Shown: positions 1-8,516, counted from the first letter of the stretch. The stretch: 39,024 bases of DNA from Nitrospirota bacterium (GCA_021840255.1 JAKBYX010000017.1:1-39024); one strand, 5' to 3'. Made by a program: numbers and translations. Notes: a model not told the origin generated them from the sequence alone.

Positions 1-82
1 CAAAATAATCCTGGCCGTCTTTGCTCGTTATAAAGCCAAAACCCTTGGATTCATTGAACCACTTTACGGTTCCTTCAGCCAT
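1..82 (-). CDS. Cold-shock domain protein, 5' part only
   Basis: The first 27 residues of a CspA-family protein run off the left edge of the window. They read [15 protein letters not shown] and continue [12 protein letters not shown], with the KGFGFI RNP-1 RNA-binding motif at residues 13-18. The family is a five-strand beta-barrel of about 66-70 residues that binds single-stranded RNA and DNA as an RNA chaperone. A strong AAGGAGGT ribosome site at 90-97 sits 7 bases before the ATG, which fixes the start. The rest of the gene, including RNP-2, lies outside the window. It is divergent from mnmG across 233 bases that would hold its 5' leader. Which csp paralogue it is cannot be told. Confidence 0.93.
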   Translation of the reverse strand, partial: MAEGTVKWFNESKGFGFITSKDGQDYF

Positions 83-315
83 TTCTGATACCTCCTTCCA
101 ATATTAAGATTAAAGCTTCAGAAACGGCTGTGGGAAGTGGGCACTCAGAAAGGCTACAACCTGAACCTCTGTGGACTTTATCGGGATATTGAAACATCTG
201 CTTACTTCTGAAACTCCATTTTTATTATCGCACCGGACGGCGGCAAAGTCAAATGCCCTGTATGTGTTGTGCAAGTTCTCTTTGTCCTAATAAATGCGTC
301 ATAATAAATACTGTC
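83..315. other. Intergenic region between csp and mnmG
   Basis: This is the divergent spacer between the cold-shock gene (minus) and mnmG (plus). I see no convincing sigma-70 pair on either strand and no coding sequence. Cold-shock genes often have long structured 5' leaders, so the part next to 82 may be transcribed leader; that is inference from the family. An upstream in-frame ATG at 253 would add 21 Cys-rich residues to MnmG that the family lacks, so I treat it as leader. Confidence 0.4.
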
Positions 316-2289
316 ATGAGCACTGCAAAAGCATTTGAATATGACGTCATCGTGATAGGCGCGGGGCACGCCGGATGCGAGGCCTCGCTTGCCGCGGCCA
401 GAATGGGCGTTGCCACCTGTCTTTTTACGCTAACCCTGGACAACATCGCGCAGCTTTCCTGCAACCCGGCGATCGGGGGGCTGGCCAAAGGCCACCTGGT
501 AAGAGAGCTAGACGCCCTGGGGGGCGAGATGGGCAGAGTGTCCGACGCGGCCTGCATTCAAAGCCGCGTGCTCAACCGTTCGAAAGGCCCCGCAGTGTGG
601 TCCTTGAGACACCAGGCGGACAGGCTTCTCTACAGGCTTGCCATGCGGAAAACCATAGAGGGGGTCCCAGGGCTTCATGTAAAACAGGCCATGGTGGAGA
701 GCCTTATCGTGGAGAACGGAAAGGTTCGCGGCGTCCTGACGGCGCTTGGAGTTTCCTACAGGGCAAAAAAGGTGGTGGTGACGACTGGCACTTTTTTAAA
801 AGGCCTTATCCACATAGGCACGGAGTCACATGAGGCAGGCAGGGCCGGTGAGTTCCCGTCTGTCGGGCTTTCCGATTCCCTGCGCGCACTGAGTCTGCGC
901 ATGGGCAGGCTAAAAACCGGGACCCCGCCCAGGCTTGACGCGCATACTATCGATTTCTCCCAGCTGGCCGTGCAGCCCGGTGAGGAGCCCCCAGTGGCCT
1001 TTTCTTTCCGGAACGGGGAGATTACCAATCCGCAACTCCCCTGCTACCTCACATACACAGGGGATGAGACAAAGAACAAGATACTTCAAAGCCTGGACCG
1101 CTCGCCTCTTTATTCGGGCAGAATAAAGGGAACAGGCCCCCGCTACTGTCCCTCCGTGGAGGACAAGGTGGTCCGCTTCCCGGAAAAGACGCGCCACCAG
1201 GTTTTTCTGGAACCAGAGGGGCTGACCACCTCTGAATATTACGCCAATGGCATTTCCACGAGCCTCCCGTTCGATGTCCAGATCGAACTGGTAAGGAGCA
1301 TCCCCGGCTTGGAGAAAGCGGAGATAATGCGGCCCGGCTACGCTATCGAATACGACTACGTGAGCCCCACGGAGCTTAACCACACCCTTGAGACAAAAAA
1401 AATAGAAGGCCTGTACCTGGCCGGTCAGATAAACGGGACATCAGGCTACGAGGAGGCTGCGGCGCAGGGGTTGATGGCGGGCATGAACGCGGCGCTTAAG
1501 GTCAAGGGGCTGCCGCCCATCATACTGGCCAGGCACGAGGCCTACATAGGTGTGCTTATAGATGACCTTGTAACAAAGGGCACGTCCGAACCTTACAGGA
1601 TGTTTACCTCAAGGGCCGAATACAGGCTTCTTCTCAGGCACGACAACGCCGATATACGGCTGTGCGAGACTGGCTACGGGGCGGGGCTTTTAAGCGCCGC
1701 CGATCATGAGAGGTTCATGGAGAAAAAGGCCTCCGTCCTTGCCGAGATAAAGCGGCTGAAGACGGTCAGGGCTAAACCGCATCAGGCGCGAGAGATACTT
1801 GGTGAAATCGAGGGGCAGACTTGCCCGCAGAGCTGCCATGAAGGCGCAACCCTGGAACAGCTCCTTAAAAGGCCAGGGGTCACCTATGAGGCCATAAGCC
1901 AGGTGCTGCCGCCTTCGGCCCCCGCTCTTCCCGCGGACGCCCAAATGCTTGTGGAAACAGAGGTCAAATACGAGGGCTACATCAAAAACCAGTTCGATGC
2001 GGTCCGGAGGCTGAAATCCTCCGGAGACAAACCCATACCAGTCTCTCTGGATTACAGGCAGGTGCCGGGGCTTTCAAACGAGCTGGTTTCAAAGCTGGAG
2101 GAGGTCAGGCCCGTAAACCTTGAACAGGCCGGAAGGATACCCGGGATGACCCCTGCGGCCCTGATGCTGCTTATGGTGGCCTCCGGGAAAGAAGCCGCGG
2201 AGCGGGCGAGAAAAGAAAAAAGTGCGGAAAGAGAAAAATCAGAAAAAGCAGAAAGACCGGCCTCGAACGTGGACCAGGGACCCATCTGA
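316..2289 (+). CDS. mnmG: tRNA uridine-5-carboxymethylaminomethyl synthesis enzyme MnmG (GidA)
   Basis: MnmG is the FAD-binding subunit that with MnmE installs the carboxymethylaminomethyl group on wobble U34 of certain tRNAs in the cytoplasm. The FAD Rossmann motif GAGHAGCEA starts at residue 15. The family signatures [12 protein letters not shown] (about 53) and [13 protein letters not shown] follow, then the second FAD element [12 protein letters not shown]. The C-terminal helical MnmE/tRNA-binding part contains [16 protein letters not shown] and [10 protein letters not shown]. The length of 657 residues is slightly above the usual 620-630, because of a highly charged Lys/Glu-rich tail after about residue 630. 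I chose the ATG at 316 because family homology begins within a few residues of it; no clear ribosome site precedes it. rsmG follows after 34 bases, the usual pairing. Confidence 0.97.
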   Translation: MSTAKAFEYDVIVIGAGHAGCEASLAAARMGVATCLFTLTLDNIAQLSCNPAIGGLAKGHLVRELDALGGEMGRVSDAACIQSRVLNRSKGPAVWSLRHQADRLLYRLAMRKTIEGVPGLHVKQAMVESLIVENGKVRGVLTALGVSYRAKKVVVTTGTFLKGLIHIGTESHEAGRAGEFPSVGLSDSLRALSLRMGRLKTGTPPRLDAHTIDFSQLAVQPGEEPPVAFSFRNGEITNPQLPCYLTYTGDETKNKILQSLDRSPLYSGRIKGTGPRYCPSVEDKVVRFPEKTRHQVFLEPEGLTTSEYYANGISTSLPFDVQIELVRSIPGLEKAEIMRPGYAIEYDYVSPTELNHTLETKKIEGLYLAGQINGTSGYEEAAAQGLMAGMNAALKVKGLPPIILARHEAYIGVLIDDLVTKGTSEPYRMFTSRAEYRLLLRHDNADIRLCETGYGAGLLSAADHERFMEKKASVLAEIKRLKTVRAKPHQAREILGEIEGQTCPQSCHEGATLEQLLKRPGVTYEAISQVLPPSAPALPADAQMLVETEVKYEGYIKNQFDAVRRLKSSGDKPIPVSLDYRQVPGLSNELVSKLEEVRPVNLEQAGRIPGMTPAALMLLMVASGKEAAERARKEKSAEREKSEKAERPASNVDQGPI

Positions 2290-2323
2290 TTTTTCAAAGA
2301 GAATAAAAAAACAAAAATAAAAA

Positions 2324-2959
2324 ATGCAGATCGCGGGAAAGGAAAAAGAAAAGAAACTGCTGGAAAGAGGCATCGCCATGCTCGGCCTGCCCCCGCTTCA
2401 AAAAGAGACCTCAGAGAAGTTCATGCTCTATCTTTCGGAGCTCAAAAAATGGAACCGCACCCATAACCTGACTGCCATAACGGATGACAGGGAGATAATA
2501 ATAAAGCATTTCCTGGACTCCGCCCTCTATCTGAAGGCTGTGCAGGGGCGCGGCAGGCGCCTGGCCGACATCGGAAGCGGGGCTGGCTTTCCAGGCGTGG
2601 TGCTTAAACTGCTGGACCCGGCCCTTTCCGTATCCCTCATAGAGCCTGCCTGGAAAAAAGCCGTCTTCCTGAGGCACATAACAAGGGAGCTTGGCCTTGA
2701 GGGGATAACTGTTATGGAAGAAAAACTGGAGGGTCTGCGCGTTGGCAACCCATTCGATATCGCGCTTACAAGGGCGCTCTTCAAGGCGCCGGATTTCATT
2801 AAAAGGGCCTCGGGCATGATTAAAAAAGGCGGTTTTTTCATCATGAGCAAGGGGCCTTCATACGAGGCGGAACTGGCCGGGATAAGGCATGAGGTCCTTA
2901 AGCTCACCCTACCTTTTACAGACGCGGAAAGGTCCGTTATAATCATAATCAATGGATAG
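2324..2959 (+). CDS. rsmG: 16S rRNA (guanine527-N7)-methyltransferase RsmG (GidB)
   Basis: RsmG methylates N7 of G527 in 16S rRNA using S-adenosylmethionine; loss gives low-level streptomycin resistance in several bacteria. The 211-residue length is normal. The N-terminal family stretch HNLTAITDDREIIIKHFLDS is at about residues 46-65. The SAM-binding glycine loop DIGSGAGFPG is at about 83-92, and the later MSKGP segment matches the family. The start is 34 bases after the mnmG stop, in an A-rich spacer without a strong ribosome site, so translation is probably coupled to mnmG. The last 8 bases overlap a small downstream Cys-rich ORF. Confidence 0.96.
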   Translation: MQIAGKEKEKKLLERGIAMLGLPPLQKETSEKFMLYLSELKKWNRTHNLTAITDDREIIIKHFLDSALYLKAVQGRGRRLADIGSGAGFPGVVLKLLDPALSVSLIEPAWKKAVFLRHITRELGLEGITVMEEKLEGLRVGNPFDIALTRALFKAPDFIKRASGMIKKGGFFIMSKGPSYEAELAGIRHEVLKLTLPFTDAERSVIIIING

Positions 2960-3197
2960 GAAGACATCGGGAATAACACCTGCAAAGAAAATCCAGCCCG
3001 CTCCAAAACAAGGCGGGCAAAAAAAACAAAAACAAAAACCTCTTGAATCAGCTGGGGGACTAAAACCATCCCCCTTTACATCCGGACCCGCCGGAAGAAG
3101 GGCCTCCGGAGCGGTAAAGGCCTGCCTGAACACGGAATGCCGTTTGAGAAAACTGGGCTGTGCCGGTTTCGCCGGATGCCCTGGTTATACCGCCTGA
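2952..3197 (+). CDS. Small Lys-rich protein with C-terminal four-Cys motif, unknown function
   Basis: This 81-residue ORF starts with an ATG overlapping the last 8 bases of rsmG in another frame, the arrangement expected for translational coupling. The first 50 residues are basic, low-complexity Lys/Gln/Pro sequence. The last 25 hold four cysteines spaced C-x4-C-x6-C-x5-C around a compact GCAGFAGCPGY segment, which looks like a small metal or Fe-S binding knuckle. I do not recognise a named family. The compact Cys motif and the tight overlap argue for a real gene; the low-complexity front half argues for caution. It is followed by a 255-base gap carrying hairpins, so it is probably the last gene of the mnmG operon. 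Confidence 0.5.
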   Translation: MDRKTSGITPAKKIQPAPKQGGQKKQKQKPLESAGGLKPSPFTSGPAGRRASGAVKACLNTECRLRKLGCAGFAGCPGYTA

Positions 3198-3215
3198 TTC
3201 ACCCTGCTTCACAAT

Positions 3216-3224
3216 TTATTCACA
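3216..3224 (+). other. Match to DnaA-box consensus downstream of rsmG
   Basis: TTATTCACA matches the TTATNCACA DnaA-box consensus exactly. The surrounding bases repeat TTCACAATT twice, 11 bases apart. mnmG/rsmG lie near the replication origin in many bacteria, so the site is worth noting. I see only this one exact box and one poor match near 3319, and no dnaA, dnaN or parAB gene, so an origin call is not supported. Confidence 0.2.
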
Positions 3225-3349
3225 ATTCCTTCAAAGATTCTTCAAAGCCTGCGTTTAAATTAGAAGTGTCATGATTTCTGATATAGACAGAGACAGGGTC
3301 TTCCGGATAAAATCTTTTTGTGGACGGGGCCCATGCGGCCTCACAATCC

Positions 3350-3367
3350 GCCCCCTGTAAAGGGGGC
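3350..3367. repeat. Small GC hairpin in the rsmG/3453 spacer
   Basis: GCCCCC and GGGGGC form a 6-bp stem with a 6-base loop (TGTAAA). No T-run follows on the plus strand. It stands immediately before a longer hairpin at 3369-3408, and together they may stop transcription from mnmG or be a repeat element. Confidence 0.5.
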
Positions 3368-3368
3368 A

Positions 3369-3408
3369 ATGAATGGGAGGGAAAACCCCCTCCCTCCCTC
3401 CCATTCAT
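3369..3408. repeat. 14-bp inverted repeat (hairpin)
   Basis: The arms 3369-3382 and 3395-3408 are perfectly complementary (ATGAATGGGAGGGA against its reverse complement) around a 12-base C-rich loop. The stem is strong but lacks a T-tract, so it is not a classical intrinsic terminator. It sits 45 bases before the start of the secreted protein gene. Confidence 0.65.
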
Positions 3409-3452
3409 CAAAAAACAAAAATCAAACAATTAGTTATGGTCAAGCTTGCCGG

Positions 3453-3782
3453 ATGCTGAAACTAAAAACAGCCCTCTTTTTCTCCATTATCGCCATCCTT
3501 GGCATTTCAAGCGTTACCCATGCCCAGGAGATCAGGAGCCATATCTTTATTTTTTACTACGGCAACTGCTGCGGCGCGGCTTACGGCATTTGCAAAAACG
3601 TGATGACGGAACAGCAGGCCGAACGTTCCCTGCAGGAGTATTTCGCAAAACACGGCTATAAAGCGGTGATCAAAGGGCAGATAGGCCATCATTTCATCAA
3701 GGCGGACATCTTCAGCGGCAAGAGCTACGTGGATACGGTGATTCTGGACATGAGGACCGGGAAGATCCGCTCCATCTACTGA
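3453..3782 (+). CDS. Small secreted protein, unknown (possibly PepSY-like)
   Basis: The 109-residue product starts with MLKLKTALFFSIIAILGIS, a clear signal peptide, with a likely cleavage after THA at residues 21-23. The mature part of about 85 residues begins with an aromatic strand, has three cysteines in GNCCGAAYGIC, then a helix starting MTEQQAERSLQEYF, and ends with strands containing DTVILDMRTGKIRSIY. The helix followed by strands, with a D-x-x-T/S-G-K-I ending, recalls PepSY-type periplasmic domains, but that is only a resemblance. I chose the internal ATG at 3453 because the longer frame upstream is Pro/Asn-rich and crosses the hairpins. No good ribosome site is visible. Confidence 0.7.
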   Translation: MLKLKTALFFSIIAILGISSVTHAQEIRSHIFIFYYGNCCGAAYGICKNVMTEQQAERSLQEYFAKHGYKAVIKGQIGHHFIKADIFSGKSYVDTVILDMRTGKIRSIY

Positions 3783-3822
3783 GCCCCCTTTTAAATTAAC
3801 CCTATCGCTGCACTAACTATTG

Positions 3823-5046
3823 TCATTCGTACCTTAACGGTTCCACGGGGTCCAGCCTTGCGGCCTGCCAAGCCGGGTACAGCGTTGCGGAAAACGATAT
3901 GGCTATGGCCGCAATAGAGACAAGAATGAAATCCCGCGGGTTCATCTTCACGGGCAGGTGGCTTAAATAATACACATCTGAAGGGAGGCTTATTATGTGG
4001 TAGGTGTTCACCAGGTAACCGATCACGTATCCCCCGATCACGCCAATGACCGTGCCTACAATGCCTATCAGCAGCCCCTGGATCACAAAGACGGTCATGA
4101 TCCCCCGGTTCGTGGCGCCCATCGCCTTTAAAATGGCTATCTCCCTCTGCTTCTCCACCACGTTCATCATCAGGGTGCTTACGATATTAAAGGAAGCCAC
4201 CAGTATTATGAACGTAAGGATTATGAACATGGTGATCTTCTCCAGCGTGAGGGCCGCAAAGAGGTTCTTGTTCATCTCGATCCAGTCCCTCGCGAAATAT
4301 GGGAACCCAAGCCCCTTGTTGAGAGAGGCCCTCACCTCCGGGGCCTTGTAGATGTCGTTCAGCTTAAGCTCTATGCCAGAGATGCCGTTGTCCATGCCAA
4401 AAAACTGGGCGGCAGGCTTGATCCCCGTGATCGCAAGATTATTGTCGTACTCATACATGCCCATTTCGAATATCCCATCCACTTCAAAACGGCGTATCCT
4501 GGGCAGCATCCCGAACGGGCCCATCTCTCCCATGGGTGAAAGCACCGTAACGGTGTCTCCAACTATGACGCCAAGCCTGTCTGCAAGCTCTGAGCCGATG
4601 ACAATGCCCGGCTTTTCCCCGGCCAGCGCCATGAAAGAGCCGCTTTTCATGTGACGCGCAAGATCGGTCACCTTCTGCTCATCGCGCGGGTCTACGCCCC
4701 TTATATAGACACCCTGCGCCGCCTTGCCCGCTGACAGCATTACCTGCCCCATCACAAAAGGCGAAGCGGCCGCGACATGGGGCCATTTCTGAAGCTTCTG
4801 AAGGAGGCCTGAGTAGTTGTCAATGGTCCCGTCCGCTGAAAGCACAACGACATGGGCGTTCACGCCCAGTATCTTTTTCTGGAGGTCGTCCCTGAATCCG
4901 CTCATGACGGAAAGCACCACAAGCAGGGTCATCACACCCAGGGCCACCCCGCCCACGGACACAAGTGTGTTAAAGGATATGCCCTTCTGCTTCTTTTTTG
5001 ACTTCAGATATCTGAAGGCGATGAACAGGGTATAAGGCAAGCGCAT
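3823..5046 (-). CDS. lolC: Lipoprotein-releasing ABC transporter permease, LolC/LolE type
   Basis: This inner-membrane permease family (FtsX-like fold) works with the ATPase LolD to extract outer-membrane lipoproteins and hand them to LolA. The product from the ATG at 5046 is 407 residues. It begins RLPYTLFIAFRYLKSKK, the standard LolC/E amphipathic start. One membrane segment follows (VALGVMTLLVVLSVMSGF), then a periplasmic domain of about 220 residues, then three C-terminal membrane segments. The conserved EKQREIAILKAMGATNRGIM loop lies between them. A GTG at 5082 would add 12 residues not usual for the family. lolD is not in the window. The gene could be called lolC or lolE; many phyla have one copy doing both jobs. 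Confidence 0.92.
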   Translation of the reverse strand: MRLPYTLFIAFRYLKSKKKQKGISFNTLVSVGGVALGVMTLLVVLSVMSGFRDDLQKKILGVNAHVVVLSADGTIDNYSGLLQKLQKWPHVAAASPFVMGQVMLSAGKAAQGVYIRGVDPRDEQKVTDLARHMKSGSFMALAGEKPGIVIGSELADRLGVIVGDTVTVLSPMGEMGPFGMLPRIRRFEVDGIFEMGMYEYDNNLAITGIKPAAQFFGMDNGISGIELKLNDIYKAPEVRASLNKGLGFPYFARDWIEMNKNLFAALTLEKITMFIILTFIILVASFNIVSTLMMNVVEKQREIAILKAMGATNRGIMTVFVIQGLLIGIVGTVIGVIGGYVIGYLVNTYHIISLPSDVYYLSHLPVKMNPRDFILVSIAAIAISFSATLYPAWQAARLDPVEPLRYE

Positions 5047-5109
5047 TTTTTTATGATAATCAATCCGGGGAGGTTTTACCACCTCTTAACAAAATGATAT
5101 AACTACATT

Positions 5110-6243
5110 ATGCCGCTCTTCACCGTCATAATCATCGTCTTTCAGTTCCTGGTCTTCCTTGGCCACTGGTTCCTTTATAAAACAGCCGTCAAATTTCTGG
5201 GGCTTCGCGGCACCGTCCCCATAAGGGTCCTCTTTGTCCTACTGTCCGTAAGCTTCACTGCCGCCTCGGTGCTCGTCATCAGGTACAACAAACCTGTCTT
5301 GAACCTTTTCTACACCTTCTCAGCCGCATGGCTTGGCGTCTTTCATTTTCTGCTTTGGTGCTCCTTTTTCTGCTGGCTTGCATTGTGGGTACAGAGGGCA
5401 CTGGGATTGCACTTCATTTTATCTAATCTGGGATCCAGATTCGGTCCGTCCCCGTGGGCGGCAGCCATTTTTTCTTTAGGCCTGCTCATCTCCGTCTACT
5501 CGGTCCTGAATGCGGGGATCGTGCGCACAAGGGAGATCGATGTTACGCTGCCCGGGCTTCCCGAAGGCTGGGGGGGCAGGACCGCCGTATGGATAAGCGA
5601 CCTTCACCTGGGGCCGGTAAGAGGTCTTGCCTTCGCCCGGGAGATCGCGAAGAAAGTAAAGCTCCTTAACCCGGACATACTTTTCATAGGCGGCGACCTT
5701 TATGACGGCACTTCAGGCAATCCCGTTCGCCTTGTGGAACCCTTTGCCGGGATAAAACCACCCCTTGGGGCATGGTTCATAACGGGAAACCATGAGGAGT
5801 TTTCCGCCAGGGCAAAACAAAGATACGTAAGCGCCGTAAGCGGGGCCGGAATACACGTGCTGGACAACAAGATGGTGACCATTGGCGGGGTCCGTATAGC
5901 CGGGGTCGATTACATGGACACTTTTAACGCGGCAAAGTACCGCGCGGTCCTTGAAAAGATGTCCCTTGGGGACAAACCGGGCCCGCTCATCCTGCTTAAG
6001 CACTCTCCCATGTACCCGGAAATAGCCATGGAGAAAGGCGCATCGCTTCAGATTTCGGGACACACCCACGGGGGGCAGATATTCCCCGCCAGCCTCGTTG
6101 CCCGTTTGGTGTACAAAGGGTTTGACAATGGGCTAAAACGACTTGGGGGGCTCATCGTATACACATCTGCCGGCGCCGGCACGTGGGGCCCTCCGATGCG
6201 CTTTGGGACCGTGCCAGAGATCGTTTTAATAAGATTTAACTAG
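5110..6243 (+). CDS. Membrane-anchored calcineurin-like metallophosphoesterase (YkuE/YaeI type)
   Basis: The 377-residue product has about four hydrophobic N-terminal segments within residues 1-135, followed by a complete metallophosphoesterase domain. The di-metal ligands are visible in order: DLHLG (D164, H166), GGDLYD (D196), GNHE (N227, H228), KHSP (H298) and GHTHGGQ (H318, H320). Proteins of this class include YkuE- and YaeI/LpxG-like phosphohydrolases, the latter acting on UDP-2,3-diacylglucosamine in lipid A synthesis; the real substrate here is unknown. It is divergent from lolC (63-base gap) and convergent with lysS (13-base gap), so it is its own transcription unit. Confidence 0.9.
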   Translation: MPLFTVIIIVFQFLVFLGHWFLYKTAVKFLGLRGTVPIRVLFVLLSVSFTAASVLVIRYNKPVLNLFYTFSAAWLGVFHFLLWCSFFCWLALWVQRALGLHFILSNLGSRFGPSPWAAAIFSLGLLISVYSVLNAGIVRTREIDVTLPGLPEGWGGRTAVWISDLHLGPVRGLAFAREIAKKVKLLNPDILFIGGDLYDGTSGNPVRLVEPFAGIKPPLGAWFITGNHEEFSARAKQRYVSAVSGAGIHVLDNKMVTIGGVRIAGVDYMDTFNAAKYRAVLEKMSLGDKPGPLILLKHSPMYPEIAMEKGASLQISGHTHGGQIFPASLVARLVYKGFDNGLKRLGGLIVYTSAGAGTWGPPMRFGTVPEIVLIRFN

Positions 6244-6256
6244 GATTTTTTAATTT

Positions 6257-7774
6257 TTACTCCGCGCCCGCTTCCGGCTTCAACTGCGGGAAGAGTATCA
6301 CGTCCCTGATGGATGCGGAGTTGGTAAGGAGCATCACCAGCCTGTCAATGCCGACGCCCTCGCCTGCCGCAGGCGGCATCCCGTGCTCCAGCGCCCTCAC
6401 ATAGTCCTCGTCCATCGGATGCGTTTCCTCATCCCCATGGGCCTTGGCCTCAACCTGCTTTAAAAACCTCTCCCTCTGGTCTATGGGGTCATTAAGCTCC
6501 GAGAAGGCGTTCGCAATCTCGCGGCCCGCTATAAAAAGCTCGAACCTCTCTACAAGCGCCGGGTTTGAGGGCTTCTTTTTTGCCAGGGGTGAAAGCTCCA
6601 CCGGGTAATCCGTGATGAACGTGGGCTGCACGAGGAAGGGCTCCACCTTCTCCTTGAAGATCTCATCCAGCACCTTGCCCAGGGAGGCCCCTTTTTCCGT
6701 CTGGATATTCTGGGAGGCGGCCCACATGGCCGCTTTGTCCCTGTCCCAAAGCACGTCTTCCGGCACCCCTTTTTCTTTCATGATCTCAAGCATGGGGTAG
6801 CGGGGCCACGGCGGCGTAAAATCTATCTCGATGTCCTGGTAAGGGAATTTCAGCTTCCCCAGTGTCTTCATCGCCAACTCCCCGAACATGCGCTCGGTGA
6901 ACGGCATCAAAAATTCATAATCCCTGTTTGCGATGTAGAACTCAAGCATCGTGAACTCAGGATTGTGCTTTGTGGATATGCCCTCGTTCCTGAAATTTTT
7001 GTTTAGCTCAAAAACCCTCTCGTATCCGCCCACAAGGAGCCTTTTAAGGTAAAGCTCAGGGGCTATGCGAAGATAAAGGTCGATATCCAGCGCGTTATGA
7101 TAGGTCTTGAAAGGCCTTGCGGCAGCCCCTCCCGCTATCTGGTGCATCATGGGGGTCTCCACCTCTATAAACCCCTCTTTTTCAAAAAAGTCCCTTACCC
7201 CCTTGATTATCGTGCTTCTTAGCCTGAAGGTCTCCTTTACCTGGGGGTTGGCTATAAGGTCCAGGTATCTCTGGCGGTAGCGGGTCTCCACATCCTGAAG
7301 CCCATGCCATTTCTCCGGCAGGGGATGAAGTGCCTTTGAAAGGATGCGGAAGTCCTCCACCTCTACGGTAAGCTCCCCGGTGCGGGTCTTGAAAAGAAGC
7401 CCAGAGACGCCGGTGATGTCCCCCAGATCCGCGTATTTTTTAAACAGGGAGTATTTTTCCTCCCCAACTATGTCCTTTTTAAAATAGAGCTGGATCTTCC
7501 CCGTGGAGTCCTGTATATGAGCGAAGGAGGCCTTGCCGAAATCCCTTATCGTTATCAGCCTGCCCGAAAGCGAGACCCGCACGGGAGCGGCCTCAAGCTC
7601 TTCCTTGGACCTTTGCCCATGCTCATCAAGGAGAGGCTGCGCGTGGTCCGTGGCCGGCCATGGGGCGGAGTAAGGCTCTATTCCCGCCTCCCGGAGCTCT
7701 TTCATTTTCTTGAGCCGCTGCTCCACAAGCTCGTTTACGGTTTTTTCCTTTTCTTTTTCTTTTTCCTCAGCCAT
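6257..7774 (-). CDS. lysS: Lysyl-tRNA synthetase, class II
   Basis: LysS charges tRNA-Lys with lysine in the cytoplasm. The 505-residue length is typical. An N-terminal OB-fold anticodon-binding domain (about residues 60-165, with RLITIRDFGKASFAHIQD) precedes the catalytic core. Class II motif 2 is FRNEGISTKHNPEFTMLEFY, and motif 3 is GVGIDRLVMLL near the C-terminus. The first dozen residues are a Glu/Lys-rich extension. No strong ribosome site precedes the ATG. lysS and lolC genes are often adjacent in related bacteria; here the metallophosphoesterase gene lies between them on the other strand. Confidence 0.97.
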   Translation of the reverse strand: MAEEKEKEKEKTVNELVEQRLKKMKELREAGIEPYSAPWPATDHAQPLLDEHGQRSKEELEAAPVRVSLSGRLITIRDFGKASFAHIQDSTGKIQLYFKKDIVGEEKYSLFKKYADLGDITGVSGLLFKTRTGELTVEVEDFRILSKALHPLPEKWHGLQDVETRYRQRYLDLIANPQVKETFRLRSTIIKGVRDFFEKEGFIEVETPMMHQIAGGAAARPFKTYHNALDIDLYLRIAPELYLKRLLVGGYERVFELNKNFRNEGISTKHNPEFTMLEFYIANRDYEFLMPFTERMFGELAMKTLGKLKFPYQDIEIDFTPPWPRYPMLEIMKEKGVPEDVLWDRDKAAMWAASQNIQTEKGASLGKVLDEIFKEKVEPFLVQPTFITDYPVELSPLAKKKPSNPALVERFELFIAGREIANAFSELNDPIDQRERFLKQVEAKAHGDEETHPMDEDYVRALEHGMPPAAGEGVGIDRLVMLLTNSASIRDVILFPQLKPEAGAE

Positions 7775-7829
7775 GAGAAGAGAATTTTAACATAAAAAGA
7801 GTTAAAAAATTACAAAGGCAAGAACAAAT

Positions 7830-7858
7830 TTGACCATCGTTCATAATTTCGATAGTCT
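7830..7858 (+). promoter_or_regulatory. Possible sigma-70 promoter for the glucan-binding protein gene
   Basis: TTGACC (7830-7835) and TAGTCT (7853-7858) are separated by 17 bases in an A/T-rich spacer upstream of the gene at 7944. The -35 box is good and the -10 box poor. A 7-bp inverted repeat (AAGAATC/GATTCTT) lies just downstream, in the leader, within about 7865-7895. Confidence 0.3.
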
Positions 7859-7943
7859 TTAAGGAAGAATCGCCGGTATCCCTGGGATTCTTAAATAATC
7901 AAACAAGAAAAAAAATATCTAAAAAGGGGAACACAACCAGCCC

Positions 7944-8516
7944 ATGTCTCCGGTAAACAAGATCAGCACTGAAAGCGGAATAGTGCTTTTTGTGGAAAGA
8001 CGCGTCTGGGAAGATTACATTGAGGTGATCATAAAGGCGGAGAACATAAAGGAGCCTTTCATCCTGCACTGGGGGCTCAGAAAAGAACCGGACGGCCAAT
8101 GGCATGTACCTCCGGAACGCAACTGGCCCTCAGGAAGCCATCCGTTCGATCATGCCGCGCTCCAAAACCTCCTGGAGCCAGGCGCGGGGCAGGTCGTCAT
8201 CAAGATAGACCGCGACACAGGGTTCAACTTCATGGACTTTGTCCTTTTCTTCCCCAGCGAGGGGAGCTGGGACAACAACCTTGGCAGGAACTACCGCGTG
8301 GAGCTGCCCGCTCCAGAAATAAAAGAGGCCGGAAAACCGGGAATGGAACCGGAGAAACCGGAGGCAAGGCATCCGGAGGCGGAAACCAAACCGGAAAAAC
8401 CGGGCCGAAAGGGAAAAACCGCAGGCGGGCGGGGGCTGAAGGACAGCATGAAAAAAAACGAAAAAATTAAAAAAGTCGAGAAAGTCAAAAAAATCAAAAA
8501 AAACACCGATGATTAA
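7944..8516 (+). CDS. Stand-alone domain resembling glucan water dikinase starch-binding module (CBM45-like), with basic tail
   Basis: The 190-residue product has a beta-rich domain at residues 10-122 and a Glu/Lys/Pro-rich then Lys-rich low-complexity tail (about 125-190). Within the domain, ILHWGLRKEPDGQW (40-53) is followed by VPP and a P-x-G-S segment. A closing strand set, MDFVLFFPSEGSW then GRNYRVEL, ends it. This order matches the alpha-glucan-binding modules at the N-terminus of plant glucan water dikinases (HWG..., W..PP..., ...PFVL..., W...Y.V). I recall that pattern; I have not aligned it. No kinase domain is present. The GH13 and SemiSWEET genes follow on the same strand, supporting a glucan-related role. 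The Lys-rich tail could bind RNA, DNA or membrane, or be disordered. Confidence 0.62.
   Translation: MSPVNKISTESGIVLFVERRVWEDYIEVIIKAENIKEPFILHWGLRKEPDGQWHVPPERNWPSGSHPFDHAALQNLLEPGAGQVVIKIDRDTGFNFMDFVLFFPSEGSWDNNLGRNYRVELPAPEIKEAGKPGMEPEKPEARHPEAETKPEKPGRKGKTAGGRGLKDSMKKNEKIKKVEKVKKIKKNTDD

Noticed and set aside
2527-3069. Minus-strand ORF opposite rsmG
   Set aside because: It is antisense to a clear RsmG and has no domain signature.
3198-3452. Chromosomal replication origin
   Set aside because: Only one exact DnaA box and no linked origin genes; kept as a low-interest observation only.
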